DNA from: Bartonella sp. 220B
Lineage (GTDB): Bacteria > Pseudomonadota > Alphaproteobacteria > Rhizobiales > Rhizobiaceae
DNA: 64,000 nt
Reading direction: 5' to 3'
Assembly (NCBI RefSeq): GCF_026930205.1
Contig: NZ_JANHOI010000001.1
Location: 124,001 to 188,000 of the forward strand
How positions within the stretch are numbered: the stretch's first letter is position 1; the number at the start of each line of letters is the position of its first letter. Positions 41,826-52,779 of the stretch are shown here, piece by piece. The translations under genes were made by a program, and so were the position numbers. The notes under the pieces are model-generated. The model was not told the origin of the DNA. It saw only the letters and a list, made by a program, of their open reading frames with translations, and did not search any database.

Positions 41826-44800
41826 CCCTTTTTTCTATTCCTGAAGCAGCCCTTGATGCACAAAAAACAGCAACACACCCCCAAAAAAACGTATGGGTTT
41901 CTGCAAATGCAGGCTCTGGAAAAACGCACGTTTTAAGCGAACGTGTTATCCGTTTGCTTTTAAATGGTACTCCTCCAGCACGTATTTTATGCCTCACTTA
42001 TACGAGAGCCGCTGCCGCTGTTATGCAATCGCGAATTTTTCGCACACTTTCTAATTGGAACGAACTTGATGATGAACAGTTGCACAAAACCTTATCGCAA
42101 CTTGAAAATAAACCCATCAATGCGCAAAAATTAACTTATGCACGACAACTCTTCGCTCGTGCCCTCGAAACACCGGGTGGCTTAAAAATCCAAACTATTC
42201 ATGCCTTTTGTGAATCTCTTTTACATCAATTCATGCTAGAAGCCAATATTGCAGGGCATTTCGAACTCATAGATGATATCAACCGAAAAAAATTATTACA
42301 AGAAGCCCGCTGCCAACTTTTGAAGCATAATGATGCACAACCCGCTTTGAAACAACTGCTTAAGGTTATCAGTGAACACAGTTTTAACCAATTGCTGTAC
42401 GAAGCAACTGAAAAGCAACATAAACTATCTGGTTTTTTATCCTCTCTTCTCTCTGAAAATGGAGAAGAAAAGTTACGTGCGCTTTTTGATTTAGCGCCCG
42501 ATGACACAAACCAGCAACTACTGGAAAAAATTCAACAGACCGCTCGCCTGCCTCTTTATGCTCTTACACATTGCAAAACCCACGGCAACCAGAATCTTAA
42601 GGATATGGTTGCGAAATTTTCCCAATTAGCAGAGACTTCTGATGAAACAAAGATTATCAACATTATTTCCGATATTTATTTCAGAACGACAGATTCCCCC
42701 CGTAATTTCTCACGTTTAACTCGTAAAACAACAGATGAAATTTGGCCCTTTGTTCAAAAAGAAATAGAAGATAAACAAAGCAAACTTGCTGTTCTTTTAA
42801 AAAAATATCAATGCGTAAAAATCCTCGGACTCAATATGGCTGCTTTTCAGCTGTGTGCCATCTATCTCAAAATTTATGCAAATTTAAAAAAAGCCAATGG
42901 TTTTTTAAATTTTGATGATCTCATTGAGCGTACACTCCATTTGTTACAACGAAAAGGTGCTAGCCAATGGGTACACTATAAACTTGATCTTGGTCTTGAT
43001 CATATTTTGCTTGATGAAGCACAAGATACCAACCCTGATCAATGGAAAATTATTCAACTTTTAGCGCAAGAATTTTTCACAGGTCACGGTCAACGTACAA
43101 ACACCCGTACTCTTTTTGCTGTTGGAGATGAAAAACAATCTATTTATTCTTTTCAAGGCGCTGCTCCAGAAAATTTTGCTGCAAATGGGAGAATGATCCA
43201 AAAAAAAGCAGAACAAGCGAAGCAGAAATTTGAAAAAATACAACTGAATTATTCTTTTCGCTCTACTGCTGATGTCCTTAAAAGTGTCGATCTTGTTTTT
43301 GAAACACCAGAGAATTACAAAGGGCTTTCAGCAGAAAATGCCAAAACAGTGCACGAAGCTATTCGTATTCACAGCCCTGGTGAAGTTATTTTATGGGATG
43401 CATTTTCCAAAGAAACTCATGAATTTCCTGACGATTGGCATTTAACTGTTGATCAGTTAGATACACCGGAAGTACATCTAGCGGAAAAAATTGCTGAAAC
43501 CATCGCAAACTGGTTACAGAAAGGAGAAATGCTTCCAGCAAAAGGGCGCTTAATGCGTGCAAATGATATCATGGTTTTGGTTCGCAAGCGTGATGAATTT
43601 GTCTCTGCACTTTCTCGTGCACTTAAACAACATAATATTCCCGTAGCGGGAGCAGACCGTTTACAGCTTACCAACCATATTAGTGTGCGTGATTTGATGG
43701 CACTTGCACGTTTTGTCTTGCAACCACAAGATGATTTATCTCTTGCTTGTGTTTTAAAAAGTCCTCTTTTTTCGCTTAGTGAAGAAGAACTTTATCAGAT
43801 TGCAGCACACCGTACAGGCTCTCTTTGGCAAAACCTTTGTACGCATGCATCATCGCATATTTCTTTTAAACATGCTTTTGAAACCTTAAGCCACTATCGC
43901 ACTCTTGTGGATAAAATACCGGTTTTTGAATTCTATAGCCATATTTTGAACAATGATAAGGGACGGCAAAAAATTCTAGCCCGCTTAGGATCTGAAGCAA
44001 ATGACGTGCTCGATGCTTTTATAGATTACACACTCACCATTCAAAAAACAGGCTTACCAGGATTGCAAGCTTTTTTGGAAACATTAAGTGTAAGCGACCC
44101 AGAAATTAAACGTGAGTTTGATCAAAACCACGAAGAAGTCCGTATTATGACGGTTCATGCTGCTAAAGGATTGGAAGCTGCTGTTGTTTTTCTCGTCGAT
44201 CCAGGAAGTGCTATTTGGCATTCTCAACATGCACCACATCTTCTGAAAATTCCCTTAAACAACAAACAATTAAGCAACCAACAAGCTTTTATCTGGTGTC
44301 CTAACGCAAAATTTAGTACCCCCCCCTCTGAAAAAGCACTTTCACATTTAAAAGAACGTGCAGAAGAAGAATATAAACGCCTTCTTTATGTAGGTATGAC
44401 ACGCGCTGAAGATCGATTATTTATTTGTGGATATAAAAGTGAGAAATCCTCCTCTCATACATGGCTACAATTGGTAAAAAAAGCCCTTGAACCACACGCC
44501 GTGCCAATAAAAGGTCCTGCAGAAGATATTGCAGCTTGGCGTTATTGCATCACATCTTCTTCTGCCCCTATAAATCAAGAAGTATCCTGTACTGATAGCT
44601 TGGTACTCCTACCTTTGCCGGATTTTTTCTTTCATAAAGTACCCATAGAACCAGCCCTGCCCAAACCATTAAGCCCCTCTGTTGCTAGTCTCTCTATTGA
44701 AGTTGATAATGAGGTTTTTTCCAATACAAAACAGTTTAGCATTTCACCTGTTTTAGGAGGAATAAATACTAACAGGGCTTTTTCCATCGAATATGGGACT

Positions 44801-45295
44801 ATTGTGCATCGATTACTGCAATATCTACCCAATTATCCTCTCGAAAAACGTCGCGATTATGCCCAACACTATCTCAATACAAAAGCCTCTCATTGGCATG
44901 AATCTCAAAGAGAAAAAGCACTTCTTCATGTTTGGCAAATTTTAGAGCACTCCTACCTCAAACCCCTCTTTTCCGTTGATTCACGTGCTGAAATCTCCCT
45001 TATGGGTATTGTAAAAATTCGTGGTAAAGAACAATCAGTTTCCGGTCAAATTGATCGTCTATACATCACACAAGAGAGCATTATCTTTGCTGATTTTAAA
45101 ACTGGAACGCCACCAGAAAGTGAAGCTGATATCGCTCCGCGCTATTTGTTGCAAATGGCTCTTTATCGAAAATTACTACAGACTATTTATCCAGAAAAAA
45201 ATGTTCAAGCTCTTCTTGTCTATAGTAAAGAAATAAAAATTTTTAAACTTCTTCCAGAAAAACTCGAGGCGCTTCTTGATGAAATTGCTTCATAA
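41822..45295 (+). CDS. addA: Double-strand break repair helicase-nuclease AddA
   Basis: A 1157-residue UvrD/RecB-type helicase with a C-terminal nuclease. Walker A is SANAGSGKTHVL near residue 28 and helicase motif II is LLDEAQDTNPDQW. Motif III is AVGDEKQSIYSFQGA, and motif VI is in LLYVGMTRAEDRLFICG. The nuclease has GQIDRLYI and FADFKTGTPP near residue 1095. Together with AddB it forms the functional counterpart of RecBCD. An uninterrupted run of eight Cs at 44319-44326 encodes T-P-P and is a likely slippage site; the frame is intact here. Confidence 0.95.
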   Translation: MTLFSIPEAALDAQKTATHPQKNVWVSANAGSGKTHVLSERVIRLLLNGTPPARILCLTYTRAAAAVMQSRIFRTLSNWNELDDEQLHKTLSQLENKPINAQKLTYARQLFARALETPGGLKIQTIHAFCESLLHQFMLEANIAGHFELIDDINRKKLLQEARCQLLKHNDAQPALKQLLKVISEHSFNQLLYEATEKQHKLSGFLSSLLSENGEEKLRALFDLAPDDTNQQLLEKIQQTARLPLYALTHCKTHGNQNLKDMVAKFSQLAETSDETKIINIISDIYFRTTDSPRNFSRLTRKTTDEIWPFVQKEIEDKQSKLAVLLKKYQCVKILGLNMAAFQLCAIYLKIYANLKKANGFLNFDDLIERTLHLLQRKGASQWVHYKLDLGLDHILLDEAQDTNPDQWKIIQLLAQEFFTGHGQRTNTRTLFAVGDEKQSIYSFQGAAPENFAANGRMIQKKAEQAKQKFEKIQLNYSFRSTADVLKSVDLVFETPENYKGLSAENAKTVHEAIRIHSPGEVILWDAFSKETHEFPDDWHLTVDQLDTPEVHLAEKIAETIANWLQKGEMLPAKGRLMRANDIMVLVRKRDEFVSALSRALKQHNIPVAGADRLQLTNHISVRDLMALARFVLQPQDDLSLACVLKSPLFSLSEEELYQIAAHRTGSLWQNLCTHASSHISFKHAFETLSHYRTLVDKIPVFEFYSHILNNDKGRQKILARLGSEANDVLDAFIDYTLTIQKTGLPGLQAFLETLSVSDPEIKREFDQNHEEVRIMTVHAAKGLEAAVVFLVDPGSAIWHSQHAPHLLKIPLNNKQLSNQQAFIWCPNAKFSTPPSEKALSHLKERAEEEYKRLLYVGMTRAEDRLFICGYKSEKSSSHTWLQLVKKALEPHAVPIKGPAEDIAAWRYCITSSSAPINQEVSCTDSLVLLPLPDFFFHKVPIEPALPKPLSPSVASLSIEVDNEVFSNTKQFSISPVLGGINTNRAFSIEYGTIVHRLLQYLPNYPLEKRRDYAQHYLNTKASHWHESQREKALLHVWQILEHSYLKPLFSVDSRAEISLMGIVKIRGKEQSVSGQIDRLYITQESIIFADFKTGTPPESEADIAPRYLLQMALYRKLLQTIYPEKNVQALLVYSKEIKIFKLLPEKLEALLDEIAS

Positions 45296-45401
45296 AATAA
45301 AAAAACTTTTTCCATAAAGGACCTTATAATTTATTTTTTCAATAACTTGATATGAATTGTTATCGTACCGATGTATAGAAGTAGATATAAAGGATAAATT
45401 T

Positions 45402-45725
45402 ATGACATGTATAAAAGTTGATAAAAGCAATTTCGAAAATGAAGTTCTGACCTCTTCCACCCCTGTTGTGGTTGATTTTTGGGCTGAATGGTGTGGCCCT
45501 TGCAAAATGATCGCTCCAATTTTGGATGAAATTGCAATGGAAATGCAAAATCAAGTTAAAATTGCCAAAGTGAATATTGATGAAAATCCGGAACTTGCTA
45601 CCCAATATGGAGTACGTTCAATTCCTACCTTATTGATGTTTAAAAACGGAAATGTTTCATCAAATATGGTTGGAGCTGCTTCTAAGGGACGTGTTTCTGA
45701 ATGGATCAAAGAAGGGCTTGGTTAA
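45402..45725 (+). CDS. trxA: Thioredoxin
   Basis: A 107-residue cytoplasmic thioredoxin with the active site WCGPCKM near residue 30 and the conserved cis-proline segment [11 protein letters not shown]. It reduces protein disulfides with electrons from thioredoxin reductase. The frame opens at 45357, but ATG at 45402 with AAAGGA upstream gives the normal N-terminus. It follows addA by about 105 bases, the usual rhizobial addB-addA-trxA order, and is closed by a strong hairpin terminator. Confidence 0.97.
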   Translation: MTCIKVDKSNFENEVLTSSTPVVVDFWAEWCGPCKMIAPILDEIAMEMQNQVKIAKVNIDENPELATQYGVRSIPTLLMFKNGNVSSNMVGAASKGRVSEWIKEGLG

Positions 45726-45753
45726 ATCTGCCTATAATAGGTCTTGCTATAAA

Positions 45754-45780
45754 GGAGAGGAGCTTCACCTCTCCCTTTTT
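45754..45780 (+). terminator. Rho-independent terminator after trxA
   Basis: GGAGAGG (45754-45760) and CCTCTCC (45768-45774) form a perfect 7-bp GC-rich stem with a 7-base loop. CTTTTT follows. It is the clearest intrinsic terminator in the window and separates trxA from convergent prfC. Confidence 0.9.
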
Positions 45781-45829
45781 CGGAGGATTTTATTAAAATA
45801 ACTGCTTTTTCAATAATAAAAGTTGCTGT

Positions 45830-47407
45830 TTATTCAGAGAAAATTTGATAATCTTTAAAAGCTGAAAATTTTATTTTCGGTGCCCGTTCCGCTTCATAAT
45901 TCAATGAGAAGTGATTTTCTGCCAAAAAGACTGCATCACCATCCAAATCATGAGCTATAGCAGAACGGTGATTGATAAGAAATTTTTGTAATTCGTGTTT
46001 ATCCTCTGAAGAAATCCAACGGCACACGCTAAAGCGTGCCGATTCAAAATTCACTGGCAAACCATACTCTATTTTCAGTCGTTCCTTTAAAACATCAATT
46101 TGCAAAGCACCAATTACGCCAATAAGAGAGGGTGATCCATCATCGGGAATAAAGAGTTGCACAACCCCTTCTTCAGCCATTTGCTGTAAGGCGTCTTTCA
46201 GTTTTTTTGCTTTCATTGGATCGCCCAAACAAACACGACGTAAAATCTCTGGCGCAAAATTAGGGACGCCCTTAAAAAGGATATCTTCTCCTTCAGTCAA
46301 AGTATCACCAATCCGCAAAGTTCCATGATTGGGAATTCCTACAATATCACCAGCATAAGCTTGATCTGCAATTTGCCGCGAGCGTGCAAAGAAAAATTGT
46401 GGAGCAGAAAGTGTCATCGATTTTCCTGTTCGTACCAACTTTGTCTTCATACCACGCTCAAGTGTCCCCGAACAGACCCGAAAGAATGCAATACGGTCAC
46501 GGTGATTGGGGTCCATATTTGCCTGAATCTTAAAAACAAATCCCGTCATTTTAGATTCCATGGCCATGACATTGCGTTGATCTGCACTCTGATCACGAGG
46601 ACTTTGACCAAAATCAATAAGCGCATTGATTAAATCACGAACACCAAAATTACGTAAAGCCGAACCAAAATAAACCGGAGTCATATGTCCTTCACGGAAA
46701 GCTTGAAGATCAAAATTTTTGCAAGCATTTCGCGCAAGCTCTACGCTTTCGATAAAAGATAAACGTTGATTTTCTGGAAGCAAATTTGCAATCTCATCCG
46801 GTCCAGAAACCATCTGTTGTATGCGCTCATCATCTTTTTGACGAAAACGATTATGATGAAGATCAAATGTTCCAACAAAATCTTTACCCGTACCGATTGG
46901 CCATGTTATTGGTGCGGTATCAAGTGCGAGTTTTTCCTCAATTTCATCTAAAAGTTCTATAGGATCACGTGCTTCACGATCCATTTTGTTGATAAAAGTA
47001 ACAATAGGAATATCCCGCATCCGACACACCTCAAACAATTTCAGTGTTCTAGGCTCAATTCCGCGTGCACCATCTAGCACCATGATAGCACTATCAACAG
47101 CTGTGAGAGTACGATAAGTATCGTCTGCAAAATCCTCATGTCCTGGAGTATCTAACAAATTAAAGATATGATCTTCATATTCAAACGTCATCACCGATGT
47201 TACAACTGAAATACCACGATCACGTTCAATATTCATCCAATCAGAGCGGGTTTGAATACGGTCTTTTTTTGCTTTCACCTCACCAGCAAGCTGAATAGCT
47301 CCGCCAAATAATAATAGCTTTTCTGTTAGCGTTGTTTTCCCCGCATCTGGATGAGCGATAATCGCAAAGGTACGACGTCGTTTTACTTCTTGCGCTCTCT
47401 TTTCCAT
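45830..47407 (-). CDS. prfC: Peptide chain release factor 3
   Basis: A 525-residue translational GTPase that recycles RF1 and RF2 after termination. The G motifs are AHPDAGKTTLTE near residue 18, DTPGHEDFADDTYRTL near 88 and FINKMDREARDP near 138. The length is normal. Its ATG overlaps the lysS stop by one base (TAATG), so translation is probably coupled to lysS. Confidence 0.96.
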   Translation of the reverse strand: MEKRAQEVKRRRTFAIIAHPDAGKTTLTEKLLLFGGAIQLAGEVKAKKDRIQTRSDWMNIERDRGISVVTSVMTFEYEDHIFNLLDTPGHEDFADDTYRTLTAVDSAIMVLDGARGIEPRTLKLFEVCRMRDIPIVTFINKMDREARDPIELLDEIEEKLALDTAPITWPIGTGKDFVGTFDLHHNRFRQKDDERIQQMVSGPDEIANLLPENQRLSFIESVELARNACKNFDLQAFREGHMTPVYFGSALRNFGVRDLINALIDFGQSPRDQSADQRNVMAMESKMTGFVFKIQANMDPNHRDRIAFFRVCSGTLERGMKTKLVRTGKSMTLSAPQFFFARSRQIADQAYAGDIVGIPNHGTLRIGDTLTEGEDILFKGVPNFAPEILRRVCLGDPMKAKKLKDALQQMAEEGVVQLFIPDDGSPSLIGVIGALQIDVLKERLKIEYGLPVNFESARFSVCRWISSEDKHELQKFLINHRSAIAHDLDGDAVFLAENHFSLNYEAERAPKIKFSAFKDYQIFSE

Positions 47408-49068
47408 TATTCCCCCACAGGTCGTGCAAGTGCTTCAGCAATCAATGCACGCATTTCTTTAATCCCATACAGCGCAATAAAGGACCCCCATCGTGGTCCT
47501 CGTTCTTGTCCTAAAAGCACTTCATACAACATTTGAAAAAAGACATTTGAAACACCTGGGCCCCCTTCAGGACTTTTTTTGCTGTGGTCTTGATAGCGTT
47601 CCGTTAAACGTGCAACATCAAGAAGCGCATTTTGAAGTGTGTTTCCATCAGCATTTTCAGGTAAAGTGGCTAATTTTACATCTATTTGTGTTAATGTGGT
47701 TCGTTCACTGTTATCTGGTGTTCGAAATTTTTTATTTGGTTTAACAAAAAGCTCAAAATACTTCAGAGCAAATTGTACCAAGAGGTCAAGTTCCGGATAA
47801 GTTTGTGCATTTGCACCATTAGCATAACGAGAAATAAACCCCCAAAGAACCTCTTTATTTTCCGCATTTGAAGCACTTACTAAATTCAAAAGCATAGCAA
47901 AGGATACAGGCAAATCAACCTGCGGAGGAAAACCATTATGGATGTGCCATACAGGATTATTAAGCCGCTCTTGCCATCCTTGACGACCATAGGCTGAAAG
48001 ATGTGCATAATATTCATCAACGGCTTTTGGAATGACATCAAAATAAAGCCGTTTAGCTGTTTTGGGCTTTGAAAACATATAGAGCCCAAGACTCTCCGTT
48101 GGTGCATAAGTTAACCACTCATCAATGGTTAAACCATTTCCTTTGGATTTAGAAATTTTTTGACCCTTATCATCTAAAAAGAGCTCATAGTTAAAGCCTT
48201 CTGGCGGATTTCCACCAAGCACTTTGCAAATTTTAGAAGAGAGATTGGTAGAATCAATCAGATCTTTTCCCGCCATTTCATAATCAACACCGAGCGCTTT
48301 CCAACGCATTGCCCAATCTACCTTCCATTGGCATTTGACTTTTCCCCCTGTGACTTCCGTCTCAATGGTTTCTCCTGTTTCAGGCTCAATATAGGTAACC
48401 GTGCCTTTTTCAACATTACGAGCAATCATCGGAACCTGTAATACTTTTCCAGAGAATGGAGAAATGGGTAAAAAGAGTGAATAGGTCGCGCGTCGTTCTT
48501 CACCCAATGTTGGCAAAACAATTGTCATCACCTTATCATAACAGGCAAGTATCTTTAAAAGTGTTTCATCAAAATGACCAGAACTATAATAATCTGTCGC
48601 ACTGGCAAATTCATAATCAAAACCAAAACGATCAAGAAAAGCACGTAAACGCGCATTATTTGCTGCCCCAAAAGAGGGGTAAATATCCCCAAAAGGATCT
48701 GGTATACAACTGAGCGGTCGACCAAGATAATTTTCCATCTTCTCGCGATCAGGTACATTATCAGGAACTTTGCGTAAACCATCCATATCATCAGAAAAAC
48801 AAAGCAGTTTTGTTTTAACTTTATTCTCTGTGAGAATATGAAAAGCATGACGCACCATGGTTGTACGTGCTACTTCTCCAAAGGTGCCAATATGCGGCAA
48901 ACCAGAAGGACCATAGCCTGTTTCAAATATCACACTCTCTGGGTAACCTGTTTTTTCATACCGTTTGATAATTTTACGTGCTTCTTCAAACGGCCAAGCT
49001 TTCGATTGAACCGCTGCATCTCTTAATTCTGGCGTAAGGTTAAGGGCATCATACTGGTCACGCATCAT
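47407..49068 (-). CDS. lysS: Lysine--tRNA ligase, class I
   Basis: A 553-residue class I (archaeal-type, LysK) lysyl-tRNA synthetase, the form used by most alphaproteobacteria in place of the class II enzyme. The HIGH-type motif is [14 protein letters not shown] near residue 58. The KMSKS-type motif is [15 protein letters not shown] near residue 297. The rest is the Rossmann-type catalytic fold plus an alpha-helical anticodon-binding cage at the C-terminus. It is followed by prfC with a one-base overlap. Confidence 0.95.
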   Translation of the reverse strand: MMRDQYDALNLTPELRDAAVQSKAWPFEEARKIIKRYEKTGYPESVIFETGYGPSGLPHIGTFGEVARTTMVRHAFHILTENKVKTKLLCFSDDMDGLRKVPDNVPDREKMENYLGRPLSCIPDPFGDIYPSFGAANNARLRAFLDRFGFDYEFASATDYYSSGHFDETLLKILACYDKVMTIVLPTLGEERRATYSLFLPISPFSGKVLQVPMIARNVEKGTVTYIEPETGETIETEVTGGKVKCQWKVDWAMRWKALGVDYEMAGKDLIDSTNLSSKICKVLGGNPPEGFNYELFLDDKGQKISKSKGNGLTIDEWLTYAPTESLGLYMFSKPKTAKRLYFDVIPKAVDEYYAHLSAYGRQGWQERLNNPVWHIHNGFPPQVDLPVSFAMLLNLVSASNAENKEVLWGFISRYANGANAQTYPELDLLVQFALKYFELFVKPNKKFRTPDNSERTTLTQIDVKLATLPENADGNTLQNALLDVARLTERYQDHSKKSPEGGPGVSNVFFQMLYEVLLGQERGPRWGSFIALYGIKEMRALIAEALARPVGE

Positions 49069-49238
49069 TATCTTGATCCTAAAATTAAATTCTTAAATGG
49101 CTTTGTGTATGGCTATTGTATTTATTCGTCAATAATAGCGCACTAAAATCTTCTTAATCATGCTCTTGTTATGACCAGTACCTGCCCTATTCTTTTCATT
49201 GTACCCTCTTTTATTTTTATTAATGAAGTATAAGTATC

Positions 49239-49388
49239 ATGAACCGTAATTTACTCGTTTTGATCATTGGTATTTTAATTGCCATTATTCTAGGTCTTTC
49301 CTATTACACGTATCAGAAAGAAAAAAAATCCTCTAGTATCGAGCTAAAAATAGGACAATTAACCTCTTTGCAGACACCAATAAGTTAG
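49239..49388 (+). CDS. Small single-span membrane protein (49 residues)
   Basis: A 49-codon gene in the spacer between the divergent lysS and convergent argG ends. It begins MNRNLLVLIIGILIAIILGL and then SYYTYQKEKK, one N-terminal membrane span followed by a short basic, then polar tail ending TPIS. Similar tiny proteins with a LLxLIxGxLx-YYxYQxxxK pattern are, from memory, common in Rhizobiales and have no known role. The start is ATG at 49239; the ribosome-binding site is weak. Confidence 0.65.
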   Translation: MNRNLLVLIIGILIAIILGLSYYTYQKEKKSSSIELKIGQLTSLQTPIS

Positions 49389-49462
49389 AAAAATGACAAA
49401 ATTAAACATTTTATATAAAAAGTCCTTTTTATTATATTTTAGGAGTCATTTTATAGAATCGT

Positions 49463-50689
49463 TTATTTACATGCCAAAGAACGCATTGCCAATGTGCGCA
49501 GACGTAGAGCATTTAATTTAATGAAGCCTGCAGCATCTTTTTGATCATAAGCTCCTTTATCATCCTCAAAAGTTACCAATTTACTAGAGTAAAGGGACTT
49601 GTTGCTTTGGCGTCCTTCAACAATTACATTCCCCTTATAAAGTTTTAATGTAACTTCACCTTCAACATCTTCTTGGGATAAATCAATCGCAGCTTGCAAC
49701 ATTTTCCGCTCAGGCGAAAACCAAAAGCCATAATAAATGAGTTCTGCATAACGCGGCATTAACTCATCTTTTAAATGTGCCGCTCCTCGATCTAGTGTTA
49801 AAGATTCTATTGCACGATGAGCTGTTAAGAGAATAGTTCCTCCTGGTGTTTCATAAATGCCTCGTGATTTCATGCCAACAAAACGATTTTCTACCAAATC
49901 TAACCGACCGATACCGTTGTCTCGTCCATAACGATTCAATTCAGACAGTAAATTCGCGGGCGATAAATTTTTCCCATTTATTGAAATGGCATCACCTTTC
50001 TTAAAGCCAATCGTGATTCTGGTCGCCTTATCTGGAGCAGCTTCTGGCGAAAGAGTCCGCATATGCACATATTCAGGAGCAGGAAGTGCTGGATCTTCCA
50101 ACACTTTTCCTTCTGATGAAGAATGTAATAAATTTGCATCCACGGAAAAAGGTGCTTCTCCTTGTTTATCCTTCTCTACCGGAATTTGATGTGCATGCGC
50201 AAAGTTAAGCAAATCCATCCGACTTTTAAAAGACCAATCACGCCATGGAGCAATAATTTTGATATCAGCGTTAAGCGCATAAGCAGAAAGCTCAAAGCGT
50301 ACTTGATCATTGCCTTTCCCTGTCGCCCCATGGGCAATTGCATCTGCACCTGTTTCTTTGGCAATCTCAATAAGTCGTTTTGCAATAAGCGGACGAGCTA
50401 TGGATGTCCCCAAAAGATAAGTTCCTTCATAAACTGCATTCGCTCGAAACATTGGAAAGACAAAATCACGTACAAATTCTTCACGTAAATCTTCAATAAA
50501 GATTTCTTTAACACCAAGCATCTCAGCTTTACGGCGAGCAATTGTTAACTCTTCCCCCTGCCCTAAATCAGCTGTAAAAGTTACAACTTCCGTACCTAAT
50601 TCACTTTGTAACCATTTAAGAATAATCGACGTATCCAACCCCCCTGAATAAGCCAAAACAACTTTTTTTACGTTTTGCCATTTTTTCAT
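49463..50689 (-). CDS. argG: Argininosuccinate synthase
   Basis: A 408-residue enzyme that condenses citrulline and aspartate with ATP to argininosuccinate, the penultimate step of arginine synthesis. The N-type ATP pyrophosphatase loop is [17 protein letters not shown] near residue 13. [20 protein letters not shown] and the citrulline/aspartate pocket follow. No other arg gene is nearby. The length is normal. Confidence 0.97.
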   Translation of the reverse strand: MKKWQNVKKVVLAYSGGLDTSIILKWLQSELGTEVVTFTADLGQGEELTIARRKAEMLGVKEIFIEDLREEFVRDFVFPMFRANAVYEGTYLLGTSIARPLIAKRLIEIAKETGADAIAHGATGKGNDQVRFELSAYALNADIKIIAPWRDWSFKSRMDLLNFAHAHQIPVEKDKQGEAPFSVDANLLHSSSEGKVLEDPALPAPEYVHMRTLSPEAAPDKATRITIGFKKGDAISINGKNLSPANLLSELNRYGRDNGIGRLDLVENRFVGMKSRGIYETPGGTILLTAHRAIESLTLDRGAAHLKDELMPRYAELIYYGFWFSPERKMLQAAIDLSQEDVEGEVTLKLYKGNVIVEGRQSNKSLYSSKLVTFEDDKGAYDQKDAAGFIKLNALRLRTLAMRSLACK

Positions 50690-50867
50690 TTTAAAGCTCT
50701 ATATGATTTGCTTTCTTTGCTTGTATTCAGAAATAAAAACGATATAAGCAGTATAAAATAAATTCTCTTTAAACAACATTAAAAAGACGCAAAAAAAAAT
50801 GTAAGTGAATATGTTTTTGTCAGAGGTAAAAATGGTAAGCATCGCTTACAAATAAGAGGAGTTTTAC

Positions 50868-51506
50868 GTGTCATTTCTACCAGAGTGGTCTGTTGTTGTA
50901 CAATTTGCTTTAGCATCGTTGATTTTAGCGCTCATTCCAGGGCCTGATATCATGCTATCAGTAGGACGTACTATTGCACAAAGCAAAAAAGCTGGAATTA
51001 TGTGCGCTTTAGGAAGTGCAACAGGTTTTGCCATTCAGGTGACTGCTGTAGCGCTCGGTTTATCTGCGCTTATTTTTACTTCGCCCCGTGCTTTTTTTCT
51101 CCTCAAAATTGGCGGGGCTTTTTATCTTTTATGGCTTTCCTTGCAAACATTATGTAGAAAAACGACATTTTCTCTCAACCAAACATCTCAAAAGCGTCAA
51201 AGCCTTAGACGTCATTATTTTGCTGGTATTGGAATTAATCTCTTAAATCCTAAAGTTATTCTTTTCAACGTAACTTTCCTACCACAATTTATTCATGCAA
51301 ATGATCCCATGGCTACACAGAAATTGTTCATTTTAGGGCTCTCTTATATCCCTATTTCTCTACCAGTTACGATTTCCATGGTTTTTATGGCTCATAAACT
51401 TACTCAAAACCTTAAAAAAAATCCTTCTTATATTCGCTTTTTAGATTGGTGTATGGCGAGTATTTTTACCAGTTTTGCTTTACATCTTCTTATCATCCAA
51501 GATTAA
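50868..51506 (+). CDS. LysE/RhtB-family amino-acid exporter
   Basis: A 212-residue inner-membrane protein with about six spans. The family signature IPGPDIMLSVGRTIAQSKKAG lies near residue 25, in part as PGPDIML. NLLNPKVILFNVTFLPQF lies near residue 125. Such proteins export amino acids or analogues such as homoserine lactones; the substrate here is unknown. The start is GTG at 50868, preceded by AGAGGAG at a good distance. It ends two bases from the convergent rlmN stop. Confidence 0.85.
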   Translation: MSFLPEWSVVVQFALASLILALIPGPDIMLSVGRTIAQSKKAGIMCALGSATGFAIQVTAVALGLSALIFTSPRAFFLLKIGGAFYLLWLSLQTLCRKTTFSLNQTSQKRQSLRRHYFAGIGINLLNPKVILFNVTFLPQFIHANDPMATQKLFILGLSYIPISLPVTISMVFMAHKLTQNLKKNPSYIRFLDWCMASIFTSFALHLLIIQD

Positions 51507-51508
51507 AG

Positions 51509-52738
51509 TCATTTATTGCTAACTGCATCTTCAAATTTTAAACGTTCCGATTTTCGTAAGCGCTCTGAAGCTGATTTAAGTTGACCACACGCAGCCAAAA
51601 TATCACGTCCACGCGGTACCCGAATAGGTGAAGCATAGCCTGCTCGATTAACCACATCAGCAAAACGCTCAATTTGCTCCCAATCAGAACATTGATAATT
51701 GCTTCCAGGCCATGGATTAAAAGGAATCAAATTAATCTTAGCAGGAATCCCTTTTAATAATTGAATCAATCGCTTCGCATCATCCAAACTATCATTAATA
51801 TTTTTCAACATAACATATTCAAATGTAATGCGCTTGGCATTAGAAAGACCAGGATAATTTCGACAAGCATCCATCAAGAGAGAAAGTGGATACTTTTTAT
51901 TGATGGGAACAAGCATATCCCGTAGTGTATCATTTACTGCGTGGAGTGAAATCGCCAACATCACTCCAATTTCTTCTCCAGTGCGGATAATTCCAGGAAC
52001 CACACCACTGGTTGAAAGCGTAATTCGACGTTTCGATAAAGAAAGTCCCTCTCCATCAGAAGCAATCAATAAAGCTTTTTTAACTGCTTCAAAATTATAA
52101 AGTGGTTCGCCCATCCCCATCATAACGATATTGGTGATTTTACGCCCTTCAACTGGGACAATTGCTCCATCCGGAGTATTTTTATCAGGAAAATCACCTA
52201 AACAATCACGAGCAACCAATAATTGCGCTAAAATTTCTTCTGCTGTCAAATTACGAACAAGAACCTGTGTTCCCGTATGGCAAAAGGAACACGTTAACGT
52301 ACATCCTACTTGTGATGAAAGACATAAAGTACCACGCCCTTCTTCAGGGATATAAACCGTTTCAATTTCAACGGGTCTTCCTGCTCCACGGGCTGGAAAA
52401 CGCAACAGCCATTTACGCGTTCCATCCTTTGATATTTGTTCTCCAACAATTTCCGGACGTGCAATGGAAAAATGGTTTTTAAGCATTTCTTGCATGGATT
52501 TAGAAATATTCAGCATCTCATCAAAATTTGAAACACCGCGCACATAAAGCCAGTGCCAGAGCTGGCGTACACGCATACGCGTTTGGCGCTCTGGAACACC
52601 TATTGTCTTTAAAGCGTGCATCATTTCATCTTGTGATAAGCCAATTAAAGAGAGTTTTGCATCCCCCTCCACGATAACAGTATCTGTTTCTCGTGCTCGA
52701 CATGCACCGACTGGTCTAAGGTCATATGAAATGGCCAT
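51509..52738 (-). CDS. rlmN: Dual-specificity 23S rRNA/tRNA adenine-C2 methyltransferase RlmN
   Basis: A 409-residue radical SAM enzyme that methylates C2 of A2503 in 23S rRNA and A37 in some tRNAs. The Fe4S4 cysteines are in [11 protein letters not shown] near residue 147. The conserved [14 protein letters not shown] segment and the C-terminal methyl-transfer cysteine in DILAACGQL near residue 390 are both present. The length is normal. ATG at 52738 is 41 bases downstream of the IalB-like gene's stop. Confidence 0.96.
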   Translation of the reverse strand: MAISYDLRPVGACRARETDTVIVEGDAKLSLIGLSQDEMMHALKTIGVPERQTRMRVRQLWHWLYVRGVSNFDEMLNISKSMQEMLKNHFSIARPEIVGEQISKDGTRKWLLRFPARGAGRPVEIETVYIPEEGRGTLCLSSQVGCTLTCSFCHTGTQVLVRNLTAEEILAQLLVARDCLGDFPDKNTPDGAIVPVEGRKITNIVMMGMGEPLYNFEAVKKALLIASDGEGLSLSKRRITLSTSGVVPGIIRTGEEIGVMLAISLHAVNDTLRDMLVPINKKYPLSLLMDACRNYPGLSNAKRITFEYVMLKNINDSLDDAKRLIQLLKGIPAKINLIPFNPWPGSNYQCSDWEQIERFADVVNRAGYASPIRVPRGRDILAACGQLKSASERLRKSERLKFEDAVSNK

Positions 52739-52779
52739 TGTTTTCCAATTTATATCACGAATTTAGAGTTACAGAAACC

